DNA from: Fibrobacteria bacterium
GTDB taxonomy: Bacteria > Fibrobacterota > Fibrobacteria > UBA11236
Length of the DNA stretch: 64,000 nt
Assembly: GCA_025360005.1 (NCBI GenBank)
Contig: JANYDA010000029.1
Coordinates: forward strand, 1-64,000
Reading direction: 5' to 3'
Shown: piece after piece, positions 18,520 to 25,965 of the stretch
How the letters are laid out: each line of letters opens with the position of its first letter
Numbering within the stretch: the first letter of the stretch is position 1
The notes under the pieces: generated by a model
Seen by the model: only the letters and a program-made list of their open reading frames with translations
Databases searched by the model: none
Told to the model about the DNA's origin: nothing
Program-made: the position numbers and the translations under genes

Positions 18520-20346
18520 ATGCGATTTCCAGGCCGACATCCTATCCCTGCCGGAACCGGGCTGGCTTGGGGTTTATTGTTTTTCTTGGGTTTGGCTCCG
18601 GTTGCGCGGGCGCAACCCTTACCGAAGGTCCATCCCGGCTATGATCTGGTAGACCTCCGTCCCACCGACTTTCAACCCCAGGTGACAGGGATGCAATTCC
18701 TGCCTGACGGCCGACTCCTGGTCTTGACCCATGAGCCGGTTTTCAATAAACCGGTGATACCGGGAAACCTGTATGTGGTAAGCGGGGTAGGCGGGAACAG
18801 CTCTGCCGGCGTTACGGTAAAGAGGTTGGCGAGCAATATCTTTTGCGCCACCGGCCTGTTGGTGCACGACGGACGCATCTTCATGACCGAGAAAACCCGC
18901 TTGGTCGAGATCCTGGGCCTGGACAAGGGCGAGTTCGCCATGGATCCGGCCAAGGACTCGCTGGCCGGCAAATACCGCACGATATACACCTATGGATGGA
19001 GCAACAACTTCCACGAATTCGCCTTCGGGCCCTTGTACCGCAAGGAGGCGGATGGCAAAGGGTATTTTTACGTAGCCCTTTCCACCGCTTGGGATGCCAC
19101 CAAGAGCAGCGATGATCAAAACCTGGCGAACAAAAACAAGAACCGCGCCTCCCTGATCAAGATCTCCGAAGAGACCGGGACCGCGGAGGTGGTGCTCAGC
19201 GGCATCCGCACTCCCAACGGCCTGAACTTCGGTCCGGGCGGGGAAATTTTCCAGACGGACAATCAAGGGAATTGGGTACCGGCCGGCAAGTTGAATCACC
19301 TCCAGGCGGGCCGCTTCTACGGCTTTAAGAATACGGTAGGAGGGGCTTTCGACGATAAACCCGCTTCGCCTCCCGCCATCTGGATGCCGCATGGGGATAT
19401 CTCCGCTTCACCCACGGATCCCACCCTGCTCACCCAGGGAACGTACGCGGGACAACTCCTGATCGGGGACGTTCGCTTCGGCGGATTGCAAAGGTGTTTC
19501 CTGGAAAGGATCAATGGGGAATACCAGGGCGCGGTGTTCAAATTCTCGGGCGGATTCCAAACCGCGTTCAACCATATCGAGATCGGTCCGGACGGGGCCA
19601 TTTACCTGGGAGGGATAGGCGCCCAGAATGCCTCCTTCTGGACCTGGACGGGCGCGAACGGGCCGATGTACTGGGCCCTGAACAAGCTGAAGCCCAACAA
19701 TAACCCGGTCTTCGATTTCCTGGCCGTCCGATCGCTGGGGCCGGACAAGGTGGAACTGCAATTCACCGAGCCCGTGGACGCTTCGGCCGCCAACCCCGCC
19801 AATTACGATATCCGCACCTGGACTTATACGCCCACCTCAGTCTATAACAATCTGCCGCAGGGAACCCAGACCCGCGCCATTACCTCGGCGGCCCTCACGC
19901 CCTCGGGGGATAGGGTGGTCCTGGGCGTCAGCGGCCTCAAGGCGGGAGGCGTCGGATACGTGATGGACGTCAAGATCAAATCCATCGCTTCCAAGTCCGG
20001 ACGGCCGCTCTGGACCAATGAGGCCTGGTATACCTTGAACCAGTTCGGCCCGGGTGAGTCGTCGTCGGGCATAGACCGCTTGGAGAAGGGGAAGAATGCG
20101 GCTCCCCGCTCCGATCCTTTCCGGGTATTGGGGTGGGATGCCGGTGGACTCAGGTTCCAGACAGGCTCAAACGGCGATTGGAAGGCATCCTTAAAGGATG
20201 GTTTTGGAAGGACGTTGCGGGAATTCCAAGGCAAGGGAAACGACAGTCGTTTGGATCTGCCTCAGGCCGCCTTTCCCGCGGGAATTTATTGGCTTGTGCT
20301 GGCGAATGCCGCCGGGACTTATCCCCATAAGCTTTTGCGATACTGA
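18520..20346 (+). CDS. Secreted beta-propeller protein with sorting tail
   Basis: Secreted 608-aa protein with a signal peptide ending RAQ (LFFLGLAPVARAQ). The body is a beta-propeller of the glucose/sorbosone dehydrogenase-like or membrane-bound dehydrogenase type (GMQFLPDGRLLVLTHEP, CATGLLVHDGRIFMTEKTRL, TPNGLNFGPGGEIFQTDNQG, HIEIGPDGAIYLGGIG). A beta-sandwich with the motif VELQFTEPVDASAANPANYD (Ig-like/CHU-type) follows, and a tail resembling a type IX sorting domain ends it (GIYWLVLANAAGTYPHKLLRY, shown here in part). No cytochrome CxxCH is present. AAGGA precedes the ATG. Divergent from the glycoside hydrolase, possibly co-regulated with it. Catalytic activity is not established. Confidence 0.82.
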   Translation: MRFPGRHPIPAGTGLAWGLLFFLGLAPVARAQPLPKVHPGYDLVDLRPTDFQPQVTGMQFLPDGRLLVLTHEPVFNKPVIPGNLYVVSGVGGNSSAGVTVKRLASNIFCATGLLVHDGRIFMTEKTRLVEILGLDKGEFAMDPAKDSLAGKYRTIYTYGWSNNFHEFAFGPLYRKEADGKGYFYVALSTAWDATKSSDDQNLANKNKNRASLIKISEETGTAEVVLSGIRTPNGLNFGPGGEIFQTDNQGNWVPAGKLNHLQAGRFYGFKNTVGGAFDDKPASPPAIWMPHGDISASPTDPTLLTQGTYAGQLLIGDVRFGGLQRCFLERINGEYQGAVFKFSGGFQTAFNHIEIGPDGAIYLGGIGAQNASFWTWTGANGPMYWALNKLKPNNNPVFDFLAVRSLGPDKVELQFTEPVDASAANPANYDIRTWTYTPTSVYNNLPQGTQTRAITSAALTPSGDRVVLGVSGLKAGGVGYVMDVKIKSIASKSGRPLWTNEAWYTLNQFGPGESSSGIDRLEKGKNAAPRSDPFRVLGWDAGGLRFQTGSNGDWKASLKDGFGRTLREFQGKGNDSRLDLPQAAFPAGIYWLVLANAAGTYPHKLLRY

Positions 20347-20615
20347 AAAGCGGGCCTGAGGGCCTTTATGCCCGGAGCGTATGGCCTGGGCGTTTTAGGG
20401 GTCGGGGAAATCAACGGCCTTCACCTCCGCCCAAATTCGGATCCCGGCCAAATTCAGTACCCTGCCTAAGCCCAACTCCGGACCGGATTTGCGGGAATGC
20501 CCCGCCGCCCCGCTCCGAATTTGTCCACCCCTTTACTCTCCGGTAAACTCTCGGGCAAACCGCCGGATAAGGCTTTCCCCTCTTCCCATCGGGAATTCCG
20601 AACTCTCGTGACGAA
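20347..20615. other. Gene-free region upstream of the cheA operon
   Basis: No coding signal is seen. It holds the CCACCCCTTT box at 20525-20538 and, at its right end, leads into the sigma-54 promoter at 20616. The run CCCAAATTCGGATCC near 20431 is similar to CCAAATTCGGTTCC near 25699, upstream of the other plus-strand sigma-54 promoter, which may be a further shared element. Confidence 0.5.
20525..20538 (+). promoter_or_regulatory. Shared box upstream of cheA-operon sigma-54 promoter (candidate enhancer)
   Basis: CCACCCCTTTACTC, 77 bp upstream of the -24 element. It matches 12 of 14 positions with the box at 25776-25789 and with the minus-strand box at 10861-10848. Confidence 0.4.
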
Positions 20616-20631
20616 TGGCACGGACCTTGCC
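20616..20631 (+). promoter_or_regulatory. Sigma-54 promoter of the cheA-cheW-mcp operon
   Basis: TGGCACGGACCTTGCC is an almost perfect -24/-12 promoter (consensus TGGCACR-N4-TTGCW; only the last base differs). Predicted +1 is about 20642, giving a 45-nt leader with AGGAGG before the ATG at 20687. Confidence 0.88.
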
Positions 20632-20686
20632 ATATCCCCTTGCGCGGACCCGACGGCAACATCGCCGCGGCGACAGGAGGGCTAAC

Positions 20687-21019
20687 ATGGAAACTGCCGA
20701 ACTCATGCGGGGATTCAGGACGCCGGCGGAAGCGGATCTCTCGGAAAGGGCGCGCAGCCTGATGGCGCTCGCCACCTTGGCCATCGATTGCCCCAACATC
20801 GTCGAACAGGTTTCCAAAGGTTTTCTGGAATTGGCCGGCTTGGCACGGAGCTGCGGCAAGGCCCGCATCTGCATGGCCTCGCGCGCGCTGGCCACGGTCT
20901 TAACCCGGCTGGACAAGGCGCCGGAAGACGATGCTCCCCTTATCCTGGATACGGTGGTGAACTTCCTGGAAACCATCCATGCTGCGCATGATCTGCCTAT
21001 GCCCGTAGGCGCCGCATGA
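20687..21019 (+). CDS. Small conserved-looking chemotaxis operon protein of unknown function
   Basis: First gene of the sigma-54-driven chemotaxis operon, 110 aa, predicted all-helical and cytoplasmic (ERARSLMALATLAIDCPNIV ... LILDTVVNFLETIHAAHD). AGGAGG is correctly placed before the ATG at 20687. Its TGA overlaps the cheA ATG (ATGA), so translation is coupled to CheA. It has no receiver, HPt or CheW signature that I recognise. Length and helix content would fit a CheA- or receptor-binding adaptor or a CheZ-like factor, but no motif supports either. No function is assigned. Confidence 0.8.
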   Translation: METAELMRGFRTPAEADLSERARSLMALATLAIDCPNIVEQVSKGFLELAGLARSCGKARICMASRALATVLTRLDKAPEDDAPLILDTVVNFLETIHAAHDLPMPVGAA

Positions 21020-22857
21020 GCGCCGAAATGGCCGTGACCGGGCAGGCCGAAATGCAGACGGACGGCGAGTCGTTCCTGCTTCCCCCCGATGCGGATACCT
21101 CCATCCTGGGGGACTTTATCGTGGAGGCATGCGAGCATCTGGAAGCCTCCGACCTCAACCTTCTCAGTCTGGAAACGGATCCCGGCAACCGGGATCTGCT
21201 GGACGCGGTGTTCCGCGCCTTCCATAGCATCAAGGGCGTGGCCGGATTCCTGGGGCTGGATGGGATCAAGATCCTTTCCCATGAAGCCGAGAACATGCTG
21301 GATCAAATCCGCAATGGGCACTTAGCGTTGCAGGGCCAGGTGATGGATTGCGTATTCGACGCGGTGGCGTTCCTGAAACGGGCCATCGCCGATCTTAAGA
21401 AAGGCGTGAACGGAGAGGACGACCAGGCGGCCCGCGGGCAATCCGCCGCGCTGCGCGCCCGCATCCGCCAACTGCTGACGGGCAAGGCCCCGGAGCCCAA
21501 GCTGGGGGACATCCTGGTGGCCTCCGGCGCCATCGCCCCGGAGGCCCTGGAAGCGGCGCTGATCAAGCAGGCCGATCCGGCCAACACCCTTAAGCTGGGG
21601 GAGATGCTGGTGGAGTCCGGCCAGGCCGGGGCCAAGCAGGTAGCCCAGGCGTTACGTACCCAGAAAAGCGTCTCGTCCGCGCCGGTGGCCAACCTGAAGG
21701 AAACCGTCAAGGTGGACGCGGAACGCTTGGATCGGCTTTTGGATACCATAGGGGAATTGGTGATCGCCGAATCCATGATCCAGGGATCGCCCGAATTGAA
21801 GGGCCGCGTCTCGCCCAAGCTGGTGCAACAGATGGGGCAGCTCGACAAGATCACCCGCGAACTCCAGGAAATGGGCACCTCCCTGCGCATGGTGCCGGTG
21901 CGGCCCACCTTCCAGAAGATGGCGCGCCTGGTGCGCGACCTATCCAAGAACAGCGGCAAGGGCGTGAATTTCGTGACGGTAGGCGAAGAGACCGAATTGG
22001 ACAAAACCGTGGTGGAGAAAATAGGGGATCCCCTGGTGCATATGCTGCGCAACTCGCTCGACCACGGCATCGAGTCCGACCCGGAAGAACGCCTGCGCGC
22101 CGGCAAGCCCGCCGTAGCGACCGTGAAATTGAGCGCCTTCCAGAAGGGCGGCAACGTCTGCATCGAGATCTCCGACGACGGCAAAGGTCTAAACCGCGAA
22201 GCCATCCTGGCCAAAGCGCGCGACCGCGGGCTTTTGAAGGATGACCCGAATCCCCCGGACAAGGAAGTCTGGGGATTCATCTTCGAGGCAGGCTTCTCCA
22301 CCGCCAAGCAGGTGACGGAACTGTCCGGCCGGGGAGTGGGCATGGACGTGGTCAAGCGCAATATCGAAATCCTGCGCGGCCGCATCGACATCCACTCGGT
22401 ACCCGGGCAGGGCACCACCTTCAGCATCTGGCTGCCGCTGACGCTGGCCATCATCGACGGCATGGTGGTCCGCATCGGCGAGGAACGCTACGTCTTCCCC
22501 ACCCTCTCAATCGTGCGCATCGTGCCGTTCGACGAGAAGGATCGGCTTACCGTCAAGAGCAAGGGCGAAATGCTTTCCGTGCAAGGCGAGCTGGTCCCCT
22601 TTTTCCCCCTTAAGGATTATTTCCACGCTACCGGAATCCCGGGCGGCCAGATCTCCCGCCTCATCGTCATCGCCGAAAGCGAAGGCCGCAAGGCCGCCTT
22701 TCCGGTGGACGAATTGCTGGGGCAGCAGCAGATCGTGATCAAAAAACTGGAGACGGAATTCCAAAACATCCCCGGCCTCTCCGGTGGCGCCATCCTTTCG
22801 GACGGCTGCGTCGGCCTGATCCTGGATTTGGACGGTCTCATGAAACTCGGGTTCTAG
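21016..22857 (+). CDS. cheA: Chemotaxis histidine kinase CheA
   Basis: Cytoplasmic kinase of 613 aa that phosphorylates CheY and CheB in response to MCPs. The P1 HPt domain carries phospho-acceptor His70 (FHSIKGVAGFLG). Instead of a recognisable P2 domain there is a segment at about 155-220 with two similar units (PKLGDILVASGAIAPEALEA and LKLGEMLVESGQAGAKQVAQ), reminiscent of the N-terminal domain of GspE/MshE-type ATPases. P3 dimerisation (about 231-300), the ATPase domain (N-box HMLRNSLDHGIE, G-boxes SDDGKGL and GRGVGMDVV) and the CheW-like P5 domain follow. Coupled to the preceding small gene by ATGA. Confidence 0.97.
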   Translation: MSAEMAVTGQAEMQTDGESFLLPPDADTSILGDFIVEACEHLEASDLNLLSLETDPGNRDLLDAVFRAFHSIKGVAGFLGLDGIKILSHEAENMLDQIRNGHLALQGQVMDCVFDAVAFLKRAIADLKKGVNGEDDQAARGQSAALRARIRQLLTGKAPEPKLGDILVASGAIAPEALEAALIKQADPANTLKLGEMLVESGQAGAKQVAQALRTQKSVSSAPVANLKETVKVDAERLDRLLDTIGELVIAESMIQGSPELKGRVSPKLVQQMGQLDKITRELQEMGTSLRMVPVRPTFQKMARLVRDLSKNSGKGVNFVTVGEETELDKTVVEKIGDPLVHMLRNSLDHGIESDPEERLRAGKPAVATVKLSAFQKGGNVCIEISDDGKGLNREAILAKARDRGLLKDDPNPPDKEVWGFIFEAGFSTAKQVTELSGRGVGMDVVKRNIEILRGRIDIHSVPGQGTTFSIWLPLTLAIIDGMVVRIGEERYVFPTLSIVRIVPFDEKDRLTVKSKGEMLSVQGELVPFFPLKDYFHATGIPGGQISRLIVIAESEGRKAAFPVDELLGQQQIVIKKLETEFQNIPGLSGGAILSDGCVGLILDLDGLMKLGF

Positions 22858-22901
22858 CTTCTGAAGCCCGTTAAGACAAGGCAATGGAAAGGACAACCAA
22901 T

Positions 22902-23399
22902 ATGTCGGCAGGAAAATACCTCACGTTCAAACTGGGCCCCGAGGCCTACGGGATAGGGATCCTGAAGGTCCAGGAGATAATCGGAATGCTCGCCGTGACC
23001 CGCATGCCGCGCACGCCCGCCTATGTGCGCGGTGTGGTCAACCTCCGCGGCAAGGTTATCCCCGTTCTGGATCTCCGCCTCAAGTTCGGGATGGAAGGGC
23101 GCCAGGACACCGATCGCACCTGCATCATCGTAGTGCAACTGCAGTCCGCCGGTTCCATCGTCACCATGGGGATCATCGTCGATGAGGTTTCCGAAGTGTT
23201 GGACGTGACGGCGGAGCAAATCGAACCGCCTCCCAGCTTCGGCATGGCCGTGGACGTTTCCTTCATCTCCGGAATGGGCAAGGTGGGCCAGAAGGTGGTG
23301 CTGCTGCTGGACGCGGATCGCATCCTGATGAGGCAAGAGCTCGAGGCCATCGGTTCCGGCGAGAACGCCGGCGCCGAATCCGCGGTTTCCCGTCTCTGA
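22902..23399 (+). CDS. cheW: Chemotaxis coupling protein CheW
   Basis: Adaptor of 165 aa linking MCP tips to CheA. It has the CheW beta-barrel motifs YLTFKLGPEAYGIGILKVQE, MPRTPAYVRGVVNLRGKVIP and SFISGMGKVGQKVVLLLDAD. I chose the ATG at 22902 because AAGGA lies 8 nt upstream; an earlier ATG at 22884 has no RBS. It is 44 bp after cheA and 47 bp before the mcp gene, in one operon. Confidence 0.96.
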   Translation: MSAGKYLTFKLGPEAYGIGILKVQEIIGMLAVTRMPRTPAYVRGVVNLRGKVIPVLDLRLKFGMEGRQDTDRTCIIVVQLQSAGSIVTMGIIVDEVSEVLDVTAEQIEPPPSFGMAVDVSFISGMGKVGQKVVLLLDADRILMRQELEAIGSGENAGAESAVSRL

Positions 23400-23446
23400 A
23401 TCATGGCGTCCGGCCTCGGTAAACCGGCATTGGAAAAGGGATGGCA

Positions 23447-25156
23447 ATGAACTTCAAGAACTACAGCATCAAGTCGAAACTCCTGCTGGGATTTTCCGCG
23501 CTCGCCGCCATGATCGGATTCATGGGCGCGCGCGGCATCCTGGCGGCAAAATCCCTGAACGGACAGATCAGGAAAATCGGCGCAGTGGATTTCGTGCATG
23601 CGCAGAAGGTCCAGCAAATCAAGGAAATCGAAAACAACTGGCAGCGCGCGGTGGTGGAGCACATCCTCTTCGTCCTGCCGGATCAGATGTCCGATCAGGC
23701 CAGGAAAATGAAGATCCGCGGGGATTCCCTGGTGCTGGTGCTGGACGCCCTCAAGGACGATTTGGAAGAGGACGAATCCGCCCAACTCCTGGGCGACAAC
23801 CGGGATCTCTGGCTTTCCCTGCAAAAGGAAAAAGACGCGTCCGTCTACCTTTCCGAGAACGGCAAGAAGACCCAGGCCCGCGACTATTGGATCGAAAAGG
23901 GACGCCCCCTGGTCAAGAAGTTCGACGCCAACATCACGCAGATCAAAGCCCGGCAGCAAGCCCAGGTGGACGCCTCCCTGGCCCATGCCCAGGCCACCTA
24001 TGCCGCCATCCGCAACCTGCTCTCCGCGCTTGCGGTCGCGGCGGCCCTGGGCGGACTGTTGATGGGATTTTTCCTGGCCGGTTCCATCGGCAAAGGCCTT
24101 ACCCGCGTGATCGATTCCCTGACGGCGGGCAGCGAGCAGATCTCCTCCGCCTCCGGCCAGGTGAGCCAATCGAGCCAGCAATTGGCCGAAGGCGCCAGCG
24201 AGCAGGCCTCTTCTTTGCAGGAGACATCCGCCTCCCTGGAAAGGCTGGCCGCCATGACCAAGCAGAACAGCGACAACGCGCGCCAGGCCGACAAAATGGC
24301 GGGTGAGGCGCGGGGCGAAGCCGAGGGCAGCCGCACCGCCATGGATCGCATGGGCCGAGCCATCGGCAAGATAAAGGAGTCGGCGGATCAGACCGCCCGC
24401 ATCATCAAGACCATCGACGAGATAGCCTTCCAGACCAATCTGCTGGCCCTGAACGCGGCCGTAGAAGCGGCCCGCGCGGGCGATGCCGGCAAAGGCTTCG
24501 CGGTGGTGGCCGAGGAGGTGCGCAACCTGGCCCGCCGCAGCGCGGAAGCCGCCAAGTCCACGGCTTCCCTCATCGAAGACTCCCAACGCAATGCGGTGCA
24601 GGGTGTATCCGTCTCCAATGAAGTCGGCGATATCCTATCCCGCATCGTTGCCAAGGTGCAGAAGCTGGCGCAACTGATCGCGGACGTTTCCGCGGCCAGC
24701 GACGAGCAAGCGCGCGGCATCGATCAAATCGGCTCCGCCATGGGGCAGATGGACCAGGTGACGCAATCCAACGCGGCCAGCGCGGAAGAATCCGCATCTG
24801 CCAGCGAAGAGATGTTCGCGCAGTCCAAGGAATTGGCGGACATGGTCCGCGTCCTGGTGGGCATCGTGCGGGGCCGCGGAGAGGAGGGTTTCCAAACCTC
24901 CCCGCAAGAGGATTCCGGGTCCCGCGTCGCGATCGCAGGCGCGGCCCGCGGCCGGCACAAGCAGGGCGCCGCCGTAGCCGCTTCCCCCACCCGTATTCTG
25001 CGGCCGGCCGATGCCGGGAAAAAGGCCGCGCAAGCTATTCCGACCGGCGATTGGACACCGCAACCCACGCCCAAAGCAAAACGCAATGGGCATGGCCCAG
25101 TCGCCGGCTCGGAAACAATCCTGCCTTTGAGCGAGGAAGATCTCAAGGATTTTTAA
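23447..25156 (+). CDS. Methyl-accepting chemotaxis protein
   Basis: Membrane chemoreceptor of 569 aa. TM1 is near residues 10-30 ([16 protein letters not shown]), a periplasmic four-helix-bundle sensor covers about 30-185, and TM2 follows ([20 protein letters not shown]). The usual HAMP is short or absent: the coiled signalling helices start right after TM2. The highly conserved hairpin tip is [20 protein letters not shown] ... [17 protein letters not shown] low-complexity linker leads to the C-terminal tail [12 protein letters not shown], which resembles a CheR/CheB tether and recurs in the second MCP. AAGGG lies 6 nt before the chosen ATG at 23447. Last gene of the cheA operon. Confidence 0.95.
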   Translation: MNFKNYSIKSKLLLGFSALAAMIGFMGARGILAAKSLNGQIRKIGAVDFVHAQKVQQIKEIENNWQRAVVEHILFVLPDQMSDQARKMKIRGDSLVLVLDALKDDLEEDESAQLLGDNRDLWLSLQKEKDASVYLSENGKKTQARDYWIEKGRPLVKKFDANITQIKARQQAQVDASLAHAQATYAAIRNLLSALAVAAALGGLLMGFFLAGSIGKGLTRVIDSLTAGSEQISSASGQVSQSSQQLAEGASEQASSLQETSASLERLAAMTKQNSDNARQADKMAGEARGEAEGSRTAMDRMGRAIGKIKESADQTARIIKTIDEIAFQTNLLALNAAVEAARAGDAGKGFAVVAEEVRNLARRSAEAAKSTASLIEDSQRNAVQGVSVSNEVGDILSRIVAKVQKLAQLIADVSAASDEQARGIDQIGSAMGQMDQVTQSNAASAEESASASEEMFAQSKELADMVRVLVGIVRGRGEEGFQTSPQEDSGSRVAIAGAARGRHKQGAAVAASPTRILRPADAGKKAAQAIPTGDWTPQPTPKAKRNGHGPVAGSETILPLSEEDLKDF

Positions 25157-25175
25157 AGAGGATATCCCATCCGCG

Positions 25176-25197
25176 GGGCAGCGGATCCCCGCTGCCC
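25176..25197. terminator. Strong hairpin between convergent genes
   Basis: GGGCAGCGG (25176-25184) pairs perfectly with CCGCTGCCC (25189-25197) around ATCC. It lies 20 bp after the MCP stop and 13 bp from the stop of the convergent STAS-like gene. There is no T-tract, so it would be a weak or rho-assisted terminator for both. Confidence 0.5.
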
Positions 25198-25209
25198 GTA
25201 TTCACGGTG

Positions 25210-25581
25210 TCAACAACACTCCAGGATCGCCTCTTCTTCCGCGTGCACCAGGACCTGCGCATAGCGGTTCACAGCCGTGTTTTCAAACAGCTTATTGATC
25301 CGATCCCGCGGGGAAAGGATGCCGGCCTTCAACCTGCCGCCCCATGTTTCGGCGAACAATACGCCCAGGTTGTAGCGCTCAAGGCCGGGAATATCCCCGG
25401 CTACCGAACGGATGTCCAACAAGGCCCTGGTCATGCCCGCCTTGACGCATTCATCGCGGCACCCTAGCACAAGCACTCTGAAATCCTCGAAATCATAGGC
25501 GCCGGTTATCAGGAAATGCAGGTAGCCGGGAGCGCGGGTCAAGGTGACCTGGATCAAGCGGGTGTTCAATTGCAAGTGCAT
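25210..25581 (-). CDS. STAS/SEC14-like domain protein
   Basis: Cytoplasmic protein of 123 aa resembling small stand-alone proteins annotated as STAS/SEC14-like (LITGAYDFEDFRVLVLGC, then ALLDIRSVAGDIPGLERYNLG, then NKLFENTAVNRYAQVLVHAE). That family has no established reaction; it is thought to adopt an alpha/beta STAS-type fold used for binding. It sits alone on the minus strand between the two mcp transcription units. With a receiver/phosphatase-like protein encoded nearby (27692-28813), a partner-switching role is conceivable but not shown. The RBS before the ATG at 25581 is weak. Confidence 0.7.
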   Translation of the reverse strand: MHLQLNTRLIQVTLTRAPGYLHFLITGAYDFEDFRVLVLGCRDECVKAGMTRALLDIRSVAGDIPGLERYNLGVLFAETWGGRLKAGILSPRDRINKLFENTAVNRYAQVLVHAEEEAILECC

Positions 25582-25887
25582 GGGAGCTTACCTATGGAAC
25601 CTAAATATAAACCCCGTCTCCGCATTTCTTGTAAAGCCCGTCACGGAAAAGCCTTAATCGCGGCGGGCCCGCATAGGCGACCAAAATCCAGCCCCGACCA
25701 AATTCGGTTCCGACGTTAAACCCAGATCTTACAGCGGGTTAGGGAATCGTCAACCGTAGCGGGCACCAGAATAAGCCACCCCTTTTCCCGCGCCCCTTCC
25801 GGTCCGCGACCGCCAGGGACGTTAGGGAATCCCCGATAGGCGCGCGCAACCGGAAGTTTTTTCCCGAACCCGCGTCCTTCAGCGCGC
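25582..25887. other. Gene-free regulatory region upstream of the second mcp
   Basis: No coding signal. It holds a direct repeat GTTAGGGAATC at 25738-25748 and 25821-25831 (83 bp apart), and the CCACCCCTTTTCCC box at 25776-25789 lying between the two copies. The sigma-54 promoter at 25888 follows. This arrangement fits an enhancer region for a bacterial enhancer-binding protein. Confidence 0.55.
25776..25789 (+). promoter_or_regulatory. Shared box upstream of second mcp sigma-54 promoter (candidate enhancer)
   Basis: CCACCCCTTTTCCC, 98 bp upstream of the -24 element. Identical over 14 nt to the minus-strand box upstream of cheR (10861-10848). Confidence 0.45.
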
Positions 25888-25903
25888 TGGCATGGGAGTT
25901 GCC
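25888..25903 (+). promoter_or_regulatory. Sigma-54 promoter of the second mcp operon
   Basis: TGGCATGGGAGTTGCC, with GG and GC elements correctly spaced and close in sequence to the two other chemotaxis promoters. Predicted +1 about 25914, leaving a 52-nt leader before the ATG at 25966. Confidence 0.82.
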
Positions 25904-25965
25904 TATGTACCCGGTGTCAGATGCTCTGGTTGGCGAGTTTCATCATCATTGGAAAAGGATTCAAA

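Noticed and set aside
23021-24586. 521-aa and similar minus-strand ORFs opposite the MCP genes
   Set aside because: Mirror of the conserved MCP signalling region; both MCPs produce the same kind of shadow.
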